This document shows positions 8,005-15,718 of a stretch of DNA of 20,333 nt, one piece after another. Every line of letters starts with the position of its first letter. The stretch's first letter is position 1. Made by a program: the position numbers and the translations under genes. The notes under the pieces are model-generated. The model saw only the letters and a program-made list of their open reading frames with translations. It was not told the origin of the DNA and ran no database searches. The stretch lies in the IMG/VR virus record IMGVR_UViG_3300031841_003180, positions 1 through 20,333 of that record; one strand, written 5' to 3'. Origin of the DNA: a virus.

Positions 8005-8484
8005 TCAGGCGTCCTGGTTGCCCGAGAAGCCGTTGAGGCCGTCGAACAGGACCTTCTTGACGTCGCCGTCACCGCCAGCCTCAAGGGCGTAGCCGATGAC
8101 CTTCTCGCCGTTGGCGGCCACATCCAGCGCAAGGCTGGCAGCCGTAGCGGCGAGAGCGTCACCAACTGCGGTGCCAGCACCGTCGTACTCGGCGTCAACG
8201 ATGCCGGAGAGGGCGAACTTGCCCTCAGCGCCGATGGCGACATCCTCAAGCGCGCACACGAAGATGCCGCACTTGATGTCGTCAACGCCATCAGCACCAG
8301 TACCGGGGGCGGCAGTCGTGTCGAACACCACCACGGTTCCCTCGGGGCTGAGGTCCGTGATGGTCCGCGACACGGCCACGACCTGACCCTTGGTGATGGC
8401 CGCATGAGCCTTCAGGGTGACGGTGTGGGTGCGAATGTCGATGCCCTTCGCGCCGGGCTTGGCGATTCCGAAGAAACTAGCCAT
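8005..8484 (-). CDS. Putative head decoration / capsid cement protein, 159 aa
   Basis: This short, Ala/Gly/Val-rich, beta-rich protein directly follows the capsid gene. Its pattern of strands and turns (AAITKGQVVAVSR, GTVVVFDTT, CGIFVCALEDVAIGAEGKFA, LSGIVDAEYDG, ANGEKVIGYALEAGGDGDV) resembles the DUF2190-type capsid cement fold, in which a modified coat value is followed by repeated G-x-V strands. Such proteins bind and stabilise the mature capsid. The start is firm: AGGAGGT lies seven nt before the ATG in a 19-nt gap after the capsid stop, implying strong expression. The decoration role comes from position, size and composition; a specific family match is not certain. Confidence 0.74.
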   Translation of the reverse strand: MASFFGIAKPGAKGIDIRTHTVTLKAHAAITKGQVVAVSRTITDLSPEGTVVVFDTTAAPGTGADGVDDIKCGIFVCALEDVAIGAEGKFALSGIVDAEYDGAGTAVGDALAATAASLALDVAANGEKVIGYALEAGGDGDVKKVLFDGLNGFSGNQDA

Positions 8485-8500
8485 TGTGTTTACCTCCTAG
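8485..8500 (-). promoter_or_regulatory. Near-consensus ribosome binding site of the decoration gene
   Basis: On the minus strand the sequence reads TAGGAGGTAAACACA followed by ATG, with AGGAGGT seven nt from the start. It is among the best Shine-Dalgarno matches in the cassette and predicts high expression. Confidence 0.8.
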
Positions 8501-8503
8501 GGA

Positions 8504-9646
8504 TCAGAAGCCAGAGATGGCGCCGGACGGGTAGACAATGCCCTGACGCTGACGCGACCGGCAAACGAAGTTGTACCAGCTGTCCACCGGAACGATGGTG
8601 GTGAAAGGCTGGTTCGGGTGGCGCATCGACGGGTGCTGGTACATGTACCGCGTCGTGTGGAAAACGAACTTGAGGTAGTTCGCGTTAATGAAGTAGTAGC
8701 GACCGCCAGTAGCGGTAGCACTCGTTTCACTTCCGGTGCCAGGGTAGCCCGCGTACTCGTCCAGCTTAGGCGCGTACACAAGGTCGATACCAGCGTACTT
8801 GGGTTGCATGTACGCAGGGTCTTGACGCGAGGCGGTGACGAACGTGTCCTGCGACGCACGCAGCAGCTGCTGGTAGGCAGTCTGGCCGCGCTTGGAGCAG
8901 GCAATGAACATCGCGTTCAGCGACGGGTCATCGAAGTACTCCTGATGCGACGGGGGCGGCACGAACTGCACGTCCAGGAACATGTTGTCGAACGCGCGAA
9001 TCAGGTTGCCCGCGTCGTCCGGCGTCAGGTTCGCGTAGGTCTGCGTTTGCGGCTGCCACTTAGAGTACGTGGCCGCGCTCAGACCCTGAAGGTCGTTGCT
9101 GCTCGAGTTCCAGTAGACGCCGTTGGTTTCCTCGTTGATGAACGCCGGGAGGCTGTACGGCTTGGTGCCGTTCGTGTCCTCCATGTCGGTTTTGCTGGGG
9201 ACCTCAAACAGAGCGTCCTCCATGCCGTTCATGATCGAGGTCCAGAGTCGCTGCTCTTTGATGCGCTTCAGCCGCTTGTAGGCGGTGTGGCGCGCAGAGC
9301 GACCCAGGCCGGTGCCGACGTTGAGTTCAACTTCAGCATCGGTGTAGGCCATGTGGTCCACACAGAAGCGCCAGTTGATCTCCCAGTTCTCGACGACCTG
9401 GGGGTTTTCCCAGGTGAAGGTCTGGTTCGGCTCGTAGTACTGGAAGGTGCTCTCCTCATCGAACAGGATGGTGTCCTTGATGGACGAACCGCCCTGCACG
9501 GTTTCAGAGGGTCCCTTGCCCCGAAGAAAGCGGCGAAGAAGGTAGTTGTTCTTGCACGCCTCGTTAACAACGTCCTCGGCGCTCGTCAGGTACGACGGGC
9601 CGGTCGTGTCGATGAAGTCAGTAAAAGTCGAAAGTGCAGAAGCCAT
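8504..9646 (-). CDS. Major capsid protein, 380 aa
   Basis: Length and position between scaffold and decoration genes are right for a podovirus coat protein. Features resembling coat proteins of marine and environmental podoviruses include the N-terminal helix with EACKNNYLLRRFLRGKGP (29-46) and the loop-strand region YYEPNQTFTWENPQ (70-83) followed by NWEINWRFCVDHMAYTDAEV (87-106). A charged helix with RHTAYKRLKRIKEQRLW (119-135) and an aromatic C-terminus with TTIVPVDSWYNFVCRSRQRQ complete the picture. An HK97-type fold is expected from this gene neighbourhood but cannot be proved here. The ATG is preceded by AAGGAG at six nt, inside a 21-nt gap, one of the few gaps in the operon. A 347-codon open frame on the opposite strand is a compositional shadow. 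Confidence 0.9.
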   Translation of the reverse strand: MASALSTFTDFIDTTGPSYLTSAEDVVNEACKNNYLLRRFLRGKGPSETVQGGSSIKDTILFDEESTFQYYEPNQTFTWENPQVVENWEINWRFCVDHMAYTDAEVELNVGTGLGRSARHTAYKRLKRIKEQRLWTSIMNGMEDALFEVPSKTDMEDTNGTKPYSLPAFINEETNGVYWNSSSNDLQGLSAATYSKWQPQTQTYANLTPDDAGNLIRAFDNMFLDVQFVPPPSHQEYFDDPSLNAMFIACSKRGQTAYQQLLRASQDTFVTASRQDPAYMQPKYAGIDLVYAPKLDEYAGYPGTGSETSATATGGRYYFINANYLKFVFHTTRYMYQHPSMRHPNQPFTTIVPVDSWYNFVCRSRQRQGIVYPSGAISGF

Positions 9647-9667
9647 CTCTTACTCCTTTGAGATGCC

Positions 9668-10639
9668 CTAGCGGCCAGTCAGCCTGCGTGCGCGCTCCCG
9701 TGCATCTGGAGCACCACTTTCCAGAATCGCGAGGATTTCGTCCTCAAGCTGGGAAGGGTCCTTTTCGGGCACGGGCACAACGCCGTCAGAACGTGACGGG
9801 ACGCCATTAGATCGGTAAGTACGAACAGTATCTTTGGCCTCTTGGGCCTGTTGGCGCAGCTCCTCGCGGAACTCAAACGCAATAGCGTCCTCCATGAGCG
9901 CCCGCATGTCGCTGACGCCCTGTTCTTCCGCAAGCTTAGTCATTCGACCGACGACGCGGCCAAAGCCCTCGCTATTGGGATCGGACACTTGCGGATATTG
10001 CTCGACAAGCTGTTGCCGTGTCGCTTCAACTTGCTGTCGCGCCATCCACTCCTGCATCCCTGCAAGCTGTTGCTTGAAGGGCTCGACCACAGCTGCGTAA
10101 GAAGCAGCCAGCAGGCTCGTGCTTTCATCGTCTAGATCGACAGCCTCAGCAAACATTCGAGCGGCGTTTTGAAGGTGATCGTCGGTGACATCCTTCGGGG
10201 TGGCCTCTGCAACTGCGGGCTCCTCGGGTTGCTGACGACTCTCCTCATCCGCTTCACTTGGCTGCGGCTGCTTAGCCTCAGAAAGCTTTCGGTCAACGTC
10301 CGTCTGCACCTTCTTGCGATGGGCAGCCAGACGGGCAATGGCCTCGTCGCTAAGCGCGGCTAGGTCATCTTTCGAAAACCCATCGCGCCGCAGGACGCTC
10401 CAGGCCTCTTCAATGTCTCCCGTGTCGGAGACTTGCTCGGTTTCAGCAGCAGGCGCAGCCTCTGCAGCTGCCTCTTCTGCCGCCGGAGCCTGCGGTGCAG
10501 GCTGTTCATCGTCAGGGTCATCCCCGTCGATTTGCATGAGGACTGCATCCTCGCGCTCATCGGCAAGTTGTTCAGCTGTCGCCTGGGGCGCAGCGGTCGT
10601 CTCGGGGGCCTGCTCAGGCTGGGGAGTGGTTTCAGTCAT
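9668..10639 (-). CDS. Capsid scaffolding protein, 323 aa
   Basis: It lies between the portal-side small genes and the capsid gene, the usual scaffold position. The protein is acidic, rich in Ala, Glu, Gln and Pro, with a disordered N-terminus (about 1-75) and alternating helical stretches. A long helix at about 180-225 contains EPFKQQLAGMQEWMARQQVE. A charged C-terminal helix (LEDEILAILESG then ARERARRLTGR) could be the coat-binding end, since scaffolds of P22 and T7 also use basic C-terminal helices. It would assemble the procapsid with the portal and leave before packaging. The ATG overlaps the previous stop (TGATG). There is no enzymatic motif, and no protease gene is visible nearby. Confidence 0.83.
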   Translation of the reverse strand: MTETTPQPEQAPETTAAPQATAEQLADEREDAVLMQIDGDDPDDEQPAPQAPAAEEAAAEAAPAAETEQVSDTGDIEEAWSVLRRDGFSKDDLAALSDEAIARLAAHRKKVQTDVDRKLSEAKQPQPSEADEESRQQPEEPAVAEATPKDVTDDHLQNAARMFAEAVDLDDESTSLLAASYAAVVEPFKQQLAGMQEWMARQQVEATRQQLVEQYPQVSDPNSEGFGRVVGRMTKLAEEQGVSDMRALMEDAIAFEFREELRQQAQEAKDTVRTYRSNGVPSRSDGVVPVPEKDPSQLEDEILAILESGAPDARERARRLTGR

Positions 10640-10836
10640 CAGAGTTCGTCGTATTCGATGGTGATGCCCTCTTTGTCACGCGCACGGGCCATGCTGTTCT
10701 CAATTTCGCGCCGGTTGGTGAACACCGGGCGTCCCTTGCTATCGAACTGGCCCTTGTGATGCTTCCAGTTGCGAGGCAGCTGGTTGCTGGCAAAGTTCGG
10801 CGTCTTCTTGACGATGATGTTGAAGCGTTTGCTCAT
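10639..10836 (-). CDS. Small conserved-type phage protein, 65 aa, unknown function
   Basis: The product starts SKRFNIIVKKTPNF and ends with an acidic tail. Its middle, GQFDSKGRPVFTNRREIENS, followed by MARARDKEG, resembles a segment found in short uncharacterised phage proteins and loosely the C-terminal part of FmdB-like small proteins, but no zinc-binding cysteines are present. The start is firm: AGGAGG lies about six nt before the ATG, which overlaps the upstream stop as ATGA. The stop overlaps the scaffold ATG. It belongs to the run of small genes between portal and scaffold. Its role is not known. Confidence 0.75.
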   Translation of the reverse strand: MSKRFNIIVKKTPNFASNQLPRNWKHHKGQFDSKGRPVFTNRREIENSMARARDKEGITIEYDEL

Positions 10837-11117
10837 TTCTTCCTCCTGGTTTTGCGCGCCTTGCCGGGGCTGATGCGCGCAGATCGTGTTGCTTTGCGGG
10901 CTGCGGGCGTGTTCTTGGCTACTTGCTTGCCCGCTCTGGTTGCCTTTCGCTTGGCAGCGGTGGTTGCAGCATACTGACTGCTGCTTAGCTTTTTAATGGC
11001 CGCCGACGGCATGTAGCGCTCGCCTGTCGCCTTAGTCCCCTGGGTCGAAGGCTTACCAGATTTGGTACGCCATTTCTCCTTAGTCCAGTTCTTCAGGCTG
11101 CGCTGCGGCTTCTTCAA
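10833..11117 (-). CDS. Small very basic protein (DUF5872-like motif), TTG start, 94 aa
   Basis: I set the start at a TTG (11117) that overlaps the preceding TGA as TTGA. GGAGGAGG lies nine nt upstream, the best ribosome binding site in this part of the operon. An upstream ATG at 11183 would overlap the previous gene by 70 nt and add residues unlike the rest. The protein begins KKPQRSLKNWTKEKWRTKSG and continues with KPSTQGTKATGERYMP and SSSQYAATTAAKRKATRAGK, then a Lys/Arg-rich tail. The W-x-T-K-S-G, G-E-R-Y-x-P and Y-A-A-T-x-x-x-K pattern recalls the DUF5872 family of phages and large viruses; that match is from memory and should be verified. Strong positive charge suggests binding to DNA or to the acidic scaffold. 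Confidence 0.8.
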   Translation of the reverse strand: MKKPQRSLKNWTKEKWRTKSGKPSTQGTKATGERYMPSAAIKKLSSSQYAATTAAKRKATRAGKQVAKNTPAARKATRSARISPGKARKTRRKK

Positions 11118-11302
11118 TCGCGGTAGCCTCCTCCGGCCTGCTTGTACTGTTGAGCCAGCATCTGAGCCTTGCGTGCCGACCATTGGCCGGGCTTGCCGCC
11201 TTTGCCGCCAGCCTTGATGCGCTCAAACAGACGCTTCCGCATCGTGGGGCGGGTGTAGTTGCCCGCCTCGTTCACCCGGCTCTTACTTTTCGATTTGGCC
11301 AT
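11114..11302 (-). CDS. Small basic phage protein (SARKAQMLAQQYK motif), 62 aa
   Basis: The ATG at 11302 is chosen because the protein then begins MAKSKSKSRVNEAGNY and stays uniformly basic; an extension to 11362 adds a stretch of Thr/Ala/Pro that overlaps the upstream gene more. Characteristic segments are GNYTRPTMRKRLFERIKAG, GGKGGKPGQWSARKAQ and MLAQQYKQAGGGYR. I recall very similar short proteins in many marine podoviruses, always of unknown function. It overlaps the upstream membrane-protein gene by 20 nt and ends in the TTGA overlap with the next gene. A packaged DNA-binding or scaffold-binding role is possible because of the charge; this is inference. Confidence 0.78.
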   Translation of the reverse strand: MAKSKSKSRVNEAGNYTRPTMRKRLFERIKAGGKGGKPGQWSARKAQMLAQQYKQAGGGYRD

Positions 11303-11480
11303 GGAGCTCGTGGTTGCAGTAGGGGCAGCTAGGGTGAAAGGTGCCAGCGGCAATTGCGTCAACGCGAGCAGCGATCAGCACCATCTGTTTGTCGGTGTGC
11401 AGCACCGTGGTGAAGATCCATGTGACCATGCCCAGCACCAGGGCGGTCATGATCGTGTTAAGATCAATCTTGATCTGCAT
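11283..11480 (-). CDS. Single-pass membrane protein with a CxxC motif, 65 aa
   Basis: The ATG at 11480 overlaps the previous stop (TAATG), which is why it is preferred to a GTG six nt upstream. Residues 7-28 (LNTIMTALVLGMVTWIFTTVL) form one hydrophobic helix. A short helix (about 30-45) and a His/Cys tail with HPSCPYCNHELHG (49-61) follow. The CPYC pair with neighbouring histidines could bind a metal or form a disulphide. One membrane segment and small size would suit a holin, spanin or accessory membrane protein, but no endolysin is adjacent. Its place among basic head-region proteins is unexpected for a lysis gene. Function unknown. Confidence 0.74.
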   Translation of the reverse strand: MQIKIDLNTIMTALVLGMVTWIFTTVLHTDKQMVLIAARVDAIAAGTFHPSCPYCNHELHGQIEK

Positions 11481-11776
11481 TACCACTTAACCCTGTTGGC
11501 CCAGTATGCCGCGGACATCTTGCCCTTAGCGATGTTCTTACCGTGGCGCGCTTTGAATGACTTGCGCTTGGCCTTCATGCGATCCGACTCGCCCGGCTTC
11601 GGCTTGCCCGCAGTCTTGGCGCCCTTCTCACCAAATCGGATCGTCTTGACCTGATCCCCCTGCTTAGCCACGACGATGTGGCTCTTCTTGGGGTGCCCAG
11701 GAGTCCGCTTAGGCTTGTTGTAGCCAGACACGCCTGCGCGCGCGAGGCGCGAGTCTTTCTTCTTAGGTGTTGCCAT
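11480..11776 (-). CDS. Small very basic phage protein (SFKARHGKNIAKGKMSAAYW motif), 98 aa
   Basis: The product is strongly basic. It begins ATPKKKDSRLARAGVSGYN, continues with KRTPGHPKKSHIVVAK and KTIRFGEKGAKTAGKP, and ends with SFKARHGKNIAKGKMSAAYW and ANRVKW. I recognise this as a type of short protein that recurs in podoviruses and other environmental phages, usually annotated only as hypothetical. The middle segment, IVVAKQGDQVKTIRFG, looks like a small beta-hairpin. The ATG overlaps the portal stop (TAATG) and the stop overlaps the next ATG, so it is translationally coupled to the portal. Possible roles are DNA binding in the head or a portal or scaffold partner; none is shown by the sequence. 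Confidence 0.82.
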   Translation of the reverse strand: MATPKKKDSRLARAGVSGYNKPKRTPGHPKKSHIVVAKQGDQVKTIRFGEKGAKTAGKPKPGESDRMKAKRKSFKARHGKNIAKGKMSAAYWANRVKW

Positions 11777-13674
11777 TACATTGCGGAGTTCATGCCCTGG
11801 ACGCCTTGCGGCGGCCCGGTCTGCGCCTGCTGCTGCATAGCTTGCAGCATTGCGGCCATTTCTTGCCCGGCCATGGGCACCACTTTCGACGGCGGAGCGC
11901 CAGTCGCAACGCCCTTCGGCGCATCCTTGCCCATGCGCGGCTGAAGGCTTTCAGATTGCGCAATGACCGCTGCTTGCCTCTGCATTGACAAGTCTTCGGC
12001 TAGCCGTTCCAGCAGCTTGGCGTCAACCAGCTCGACCATGTCGGGCGCATTCATGGCGTTGCCGATTTTGCCGAAGTGGTCCTTCCACGGGTAGTCGGGG
12101 AAAGCCTGCATCAACTGCAGACTGTTCAGCAGCATCGTGTGCATCTCCATGGCGCGCTTTTGCGCAAGCCCCTCCGACGCACGCTCCATGCTGTAGGGCT
12201 CGATCTCAAGCTCAAGATCCTCAAAGCTGTAGTCAGCCCCTTCGTGTCCTCCGCCCTGGAACACCAGCTCCGTATCAGGCGGCAAGCTCAGCTCTTTCAT
12301 GGCATCCATGTCCAGAGGGAACTTGATCGTGTCGTCGTGATACATGTAGAAGGCGACACGCGTCAGCACGGAAACCGTCGCGTCCGTGAAGCTCTGCTTG
12401 ATGAACGCAATACGCGTGTTGGCCGCCTCTGACGCAATGCTGTGCTCTGTAGCGGTGCCGGAACCGCTGACGCTGCCGCGCAACGCCTCGTCCATGCCCA
12501 GGACGCGGTCAGCGCGTTGACGGCAGGTTGCAATCCAGTTGGCCTGCTGCTCAGTTTGGCCGCCCAGCACAAACTCTTGGACCAGCGCTTTGCCGTCCTC
12601 GAACGGGACGACAGCTACATAGTCGTGCTCGACGTTCTTTACGAGCTGAGCGGTGCGCGGGTCGTTGACGCCGACGATCCGCTTGTGCTTGAGCATGCTC
12701 TGGCTGGCCGCCATCACATGATCGTTGAGATCGGTAACTTGAGCCTCGACTGCGCACAGCGGCGACAGGGGGTAGACGCGATCCGGAACTTTGTACGCGC
12801 CAAACACCACATACGGGCCCGTTTCCGGGCCGTAGTACGGTCGTGGCTCACGCACGAAAGCGCTCTGGGCGTCGTCGTCGTCGTAGCTGCCCAGCGGTTG
12901 ATTGCAGCCCAAGGTGTAGATTGTCCCGTGAAAGCCAGACTTGGCTCCGGGGCTGTCATCTAGCTCCACCTCAGGGACGTAGATCTCGTAGCAGTAGACC
13001 TCGTTGCGATTGGGCGTGCCCTCGTACCCGTAACCGTGCTTGCGGTTGGGGTCGTCTTGCTGGCCCAGCGACTCAATGGCCTCTGCATTCCAGCCCTGCT
13101 CAGGCTGGGCTTTTGCTAGGTCAATCAGGTCCTCTTTGTCCATTCGCCACATGTGCCCCATGAAGCGCGCACTTTCGATGCGCTCAGCTTCCGGGTCAAT
13201 GAAGAAGCGTCGCGGGGCAATCCGCTCGCAGGCTGGCCAGGCTGGAGTTTCGGACGCTTTGTAGGGCGTGCTGTTTGGGCTCGCGTATTTCTTCTTGTGG
13301 TCAGGGCGCACCATGCAAACGCCGTAGCCCAGCAGCATGTCGCTGGCCACCTCGACTAGCATTTTGCGCAGCTTTGCGTCCCGAGCCCAACGGTTCATGC
13401 CGTGGCGCAGGGCCTCTGCTACGTCTTGCTGAGTGCCTGGGCGCCTGGAGCTGACCTGCACGCGCGGGTTGTCAAACACTAGCCGGGGCACCATCAACGA
13501 GACGTACTCGTAGTAGGTGTTCTCAGGAGAGTACTGGTTGGTGTCGCCAGTTCCGTCGTAGTACGGGCCGTGATACCGCGCGACCTTGTCTTCGTAGCCC
13601 TCAAGGTGCTTATCGCGGTAGGTGATAGCCGAGTCAATTTCGGCCATGAGGGCCTGGGGCGTTGTCTTGAGCAT
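11776..13674 (-). CDS. Portal protein, 632 aa
   Basis: The portal dodecamer forms the DNA channel at one capsid vertex and docks both the terminase and the adaptor. The gene lies directly after the large terminase (TAATG overlap, GGAGG ten nt before the ATG). The N-terminus has a helical stem-like segment followed by ARYHGPYYDG (32-41), SPENTYYEYVSLMVPRLVF (49-67) and NPRVQVSSRRPG (69-80), a pattern common in portals of short-tailed phages. APRRFFIDPEA and a later helix rich in Gln and Met fit the wing and stem. The C-terminus is low-complexity (EMAAMLQAMQQQAQTGPP), like the flexible barrel or tail of P22-size portals. Length agrees with podovirus portals of about 530-725 aa. No truncation or frameshift is visible. 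Confidence 0.9.
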   Translation of the reverse strand: MLKTTPQALMAEIDSAITYRDKHLEGYEDKVARYHGPYYDGTGDTNQYSPENTYYEYVSLMVPRLVFDNPRVQVSSRRPGTQQDVAEALRHGMNRWARDAKLRKMLVEVASDMLLGYGVCMVRPDHKKKYASPNSTPYKASETPAWPACERIAPRRFFIDPEAERIESARFMGHMWRMDKEDLIDLAKAQPEQGWNAEAIESLGQQDDPNRKHGYGYEGTPNRNEVYCYEIYVPEVELDDSPGAKSGFHGTIYTLGCNQPLGSYDDDDAQSAFVREPRPYYGPETGPYVVFGAYKVPDRVYPLSPLCAVEAQVTDLNDHVMAASQSMLKHKRIVGVNDPRTAQLVKNVEHDYVAVVPFEDGKALVQEFVLGGQTEQQANWIATCRQRADRVLGMDEALRGSVSGSGTATEHSIASEAANTRIAFIKQSFTDATVSVLTRVAFYMYHDDTIKFPLDMDAMKELSLPPDTELVFQGGGHEGADYSFEDLELEIEPYSMERASEGLAQKRAMEMHTMLLNSLQLMQAFPDYPWKDHFGKIGNAMNAPDMVELVDAKLLERLAEDLSMQRQAAVIAQSESLQPRMGKDAPKGVATGAPPSKVVPMAGQEMAAMLQAMQQQAQTGPPQGVQGMNSAM

Positions 13675-15113
13675 TAGCTGTAAACCTCCGCGTGTACGTC
13701 GCTGTGCCCGAGAAGGTCGCCAAGGCTGCCGTCGGGGTATTCGGGGATCGAAACCTCCATGCTCATGTCACGGTTCCACATGAACATGGCTGCATAACGC
13801 AGGCAGTCCATGGCGTGATCGCTGCATGTGGGGTCGGGGCGCTCTTTGATGGGCGCACCGTCGCGGCTCTTGGCCCACACATAGCTGGGAATCTCTTCCT
13901 CTAGGCAAGTCGGCTTCTTTGCGTCAATGCGTGCCTTGTCCTGCACAAGCTGGCTGCCTCTGCAGATGTAAATGCGCGGCCCGTTGTCGACCTTTGAGAG
14001 TCCCCATCGCACCATGTCAATGCCGCTGCGAATGGGGTTACGAGCCTTCCGGGCAATACGGTTGCCGTCACGGCCCCGCGCAGATCCTAGCCGGTCGTTG
14101 AACAACCGAATGTACTCGGGCTCGCTGGGGTCGCACACGAGAGCGGACAGCGGGTAATCCTCGTTGGCTTCAAGCACTTGCTCGGCCCACCAGTCGCTGT
14201 TCTCGCCGGTCTTGTAGATTTCGAGAACGCGGTACATGCGATCATCGTTGACAGCCCAGATCTGCAGGCAGCCAGGGTGGCGCAGGCCTTTATCGTAGGC
14301 GCCAAAGTACCACTTGGGCTCGGGCATGTCCTCGAAGTCCACCATGTGAACTGCGGGATCCCAATCCTCGTAGATGATGCCCTCTTCGCTCGCCCATTTG
14401 CCTTCGTAGAGGTTGGCGCGACGCGCCCCCGTCAGTTTGGCGAGGATGCCGAGGACGTATGCTTCGCCATTCTTGGTCCATGTGCCCTTCTTGTGGTCGA
14501 AGTAGGACGGGTTGTCCTCGTGCCGCGACAGCAGGCGCACCCGCTTGTCTTGCCTGTGGCGATCAGGAACCTCGCGGAACCCCTGCGGGAAGTGCGTGTT
14601 CAGCCAATGGAACTCGCCCGCCGGGTTGGTGTCGGCAACCCGCATTTGCCACGGCATTTTGAAGTTGCGATTGGCGCGCGCCAGCCATTCCCAGGTGTCC
14701 GCCGTAATCTCGCGGGCCTCAAAGACGGCAATCACGTCATATTGCGTGGAGAACGTCTTAGCGGGCTTGTCCAGACCACCGACCACAATGTGCGAGCCGT
14801 TGGGGTAGTGGTAGTTCTGCCGCGTGTTGCGGCTGCTCGTGCCGTGGATAGCGGGATGGTTCTCCCACAGCACGTCTTGCTCGAAGGTGACAAGCACCGA
14901 TTCGGTCAGGGACTCCCGCGTTTGACGCAGCAGCAGGCAGCGGATGCCCGCATAGCGCTCACACAGGAAGTTGATGTACTCGAGAAGCGCGCGAGTTTTG
15001 CCCGTACCGGCAGGCCCCTCCATCAGCAGCTCGTTGGCTTGCAAGTTCCACAGCTCTCGTGCAGCGCCATGCGGCGTGTACTCATGCACGACCTCTGTGA
15101 CTTGCTCGCTCAT
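13674..15113 (-). CDS. terL: Terminase large subunit (packaging ATPase and nuclease), 479 aa
   Basis: This motor pumps DNA into the procapsid and cuts the concatemer. The ATPase half shows Walker A MEGPAGTGKT (31-40), a Walker B-like YDVIAVFEA (125-133, with E132 as likely catalytic carboxylate and Phe in place of the usual Asp), and the coupling motif ADTNPAG (160-166). The nuclease half shows an RNase-H-like set: Asp274 in GAYDKGLRHPGCLQIW, Asp328 in ALVCDPSEPEY, and Asp432/Asp436 in SDHAMDCLRYA. The length matches the family. The ATG overlaps the upstream stop as ATGA, with no separate ribosome binding site. The portal gene follows directly. The call is secure from motifs and neighbourhood; the headful or cos mode cannot be told. 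Confidence 0.95.
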   Translation of the reverse strand: MSEQVTEVVHEYTPHGAARELWNLQANELLMEGPAGTGKTRALLEYINFLCERYAGIRCLLLRQTRESLTESVLVTFEQDVLWENHPAIHGTSSRNTRQNYHYPNGSHIVVGGLDKPAKTFSTQYDVIAVFEAREITADTWEWLARANRNFKMPWQMRVADTNPAGEFHWLNTHFPQGFREVPDRHRQDKRVRLLSRHEDNPSYFDHKKGTWTKNGEAYVLGILAKLTGARRANLYEGKWASEEGIIYEDWDPAVHMVDFEDMPEPKWYFGAYDKGLRHPGCLQIWAVNDDRMYRVLEIYKTGENSDWWAEQVLEANEDYPLSALVCDPSEPEYIRLFNDRLGSARGRDGNRIARKARNPIRSGIDMVRWGLSKVDNGPRIYICRGSQLVQDKARIDAKKPTCLEEEIPSYVWAKSRDGAPIKERPDPTCSDHAMDCLRYAAMFMWNRDMSMEVSIPEYPDGSLGDLLGHSDVHAEVYS

Positions 15114-15547
15114 ACTGACAGCGCGCTCTTGACGTAGAACATTTCGGTCCAGCGAATCGTGCCGTAGGCCGTTGTCTCGAACGCAAACTCGGCCTGGAAC
15201 CTGCGACCCGCGGTGTACGCTGCGCCGCTTGCGCGAACGCGATAAATGAAGTTGTAGCCCTCGCTGTCGAGCCCGTTCCAGAACCCGTCATTAGTCAGCG
15301 CAGAGCTTGACGTGGCCGTTAGCAACACGTCTGACAGGTTGTTGTCAGCCTGATTGCTCTGGAACACTTGCCGCCCGTTAGTGCCGGTGCCCAGGCTGTC
15401 CTTGCTGATGTCGTAGATGCGGATCTGGAGGGCGTCGCTGTTGCTGCCTCCGCTGCCTGAAATGTCGGCGCGAGACAAGATGACGTTGTCTGGCCGTCGC
15501 ACTCGGGCGACAAACCAGATGTCGTTACCTTCAATGACCGTTTCCAT
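15110..15547 (-). CDS. Beta-rich protein of unknown function upstream of the terminase, 145 aa
   Basis: The frame is open back to 15592. The only ATG is at 15547, which I use, but it lacks a Shine-Dalgarno sequence. A GGGGAG stands just before GTG/TTG codons at 15592 and 15589, so a start with up to 15 more residues is possible in a genome that uses TTG elsewhere. The protein looks like a beta-sandwich: NDIWFVARVRRPDNVILSRA, ALQIRIYDISKDS, YNFIYRVRAS and FQAEFAFETTAYGTIRWTEM. Such domains are common in fibre- or head-associated proteins. It ends in an ATGA overlap with the terminase. I do not recognise the family, and it is unusual to find a virion-like beta protein directly before the terminase. 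Confidence 0.76.
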   Translation of the reverse strand: METVIEGNDIWFVARVRRPDNVILSRADISGSGGSNSDALQIRIYDISKDSLGTGTNGRQVFQSNQADNNLSDVLLTATSSSALTNDGFWNGLDSEGYNFIYRVRASGAAYTAGRRFQAEFAFETTAYGTIRWTEMFYVKSALSV

Positions 15548-15613
15548 AGCGTCTATAGGTGTGGCGGCCCCTGCCAAGCCAGTGCGCAACACACTCCCCA
15601 GCGGCTGGCGCGG

Positions 15614-15718
15614 TTATGAGGAGCCGCCACTTATCGCTGCGCCGCGCCCCACAATCGTGACTTGCGCCACGCGTGAGGCCACGGCATGCCCCGATTGAGC
15701 GGTAGAAACGACGATCAA
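15614..15718 (-). CDS. Possible 34-aa protein with TTG start
   Basis: The TTG at 15718 overlaps the stop of the preceding gene as TTGA, the same junction used by the gene at 11117. The reading frame gives IVVSTAQSGHAVASRVAQVT then IVGRGAAISGGSS and fills the otherwise empty gap up to about 20 nt before the next gene's earliest start. Composition is Ala/Val/Ser/Gly-rich, beta-like. There is no good Shine-Dalgarno sequence upstream, so translation would depend on coupling. Size and start codon make this tentative; a 100-nt untranslated gap is the alternative. Confidence 0.35.
   Translation of the reverse strand: MIVVSTAQSGHAVASRVAQVTIVGRGAAISGGSS

Noticed and set aside
8618-9661. 347-codon open frame on the plus strand opposite the capsid gene
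   Set aside because: It mirrors the capsid gene, is extremely rich in Val, Arg and Leu with no domain pattern, and has no neighbouring genes on that strand. It results from the codon pattern of the capsid gene.
14178-15137. 319-codon open frame opposite the large terminase
   Set aside because: The terminase has clear motifs on the minus strand. The antisense product has no recognisable features and is a compositional shadow.
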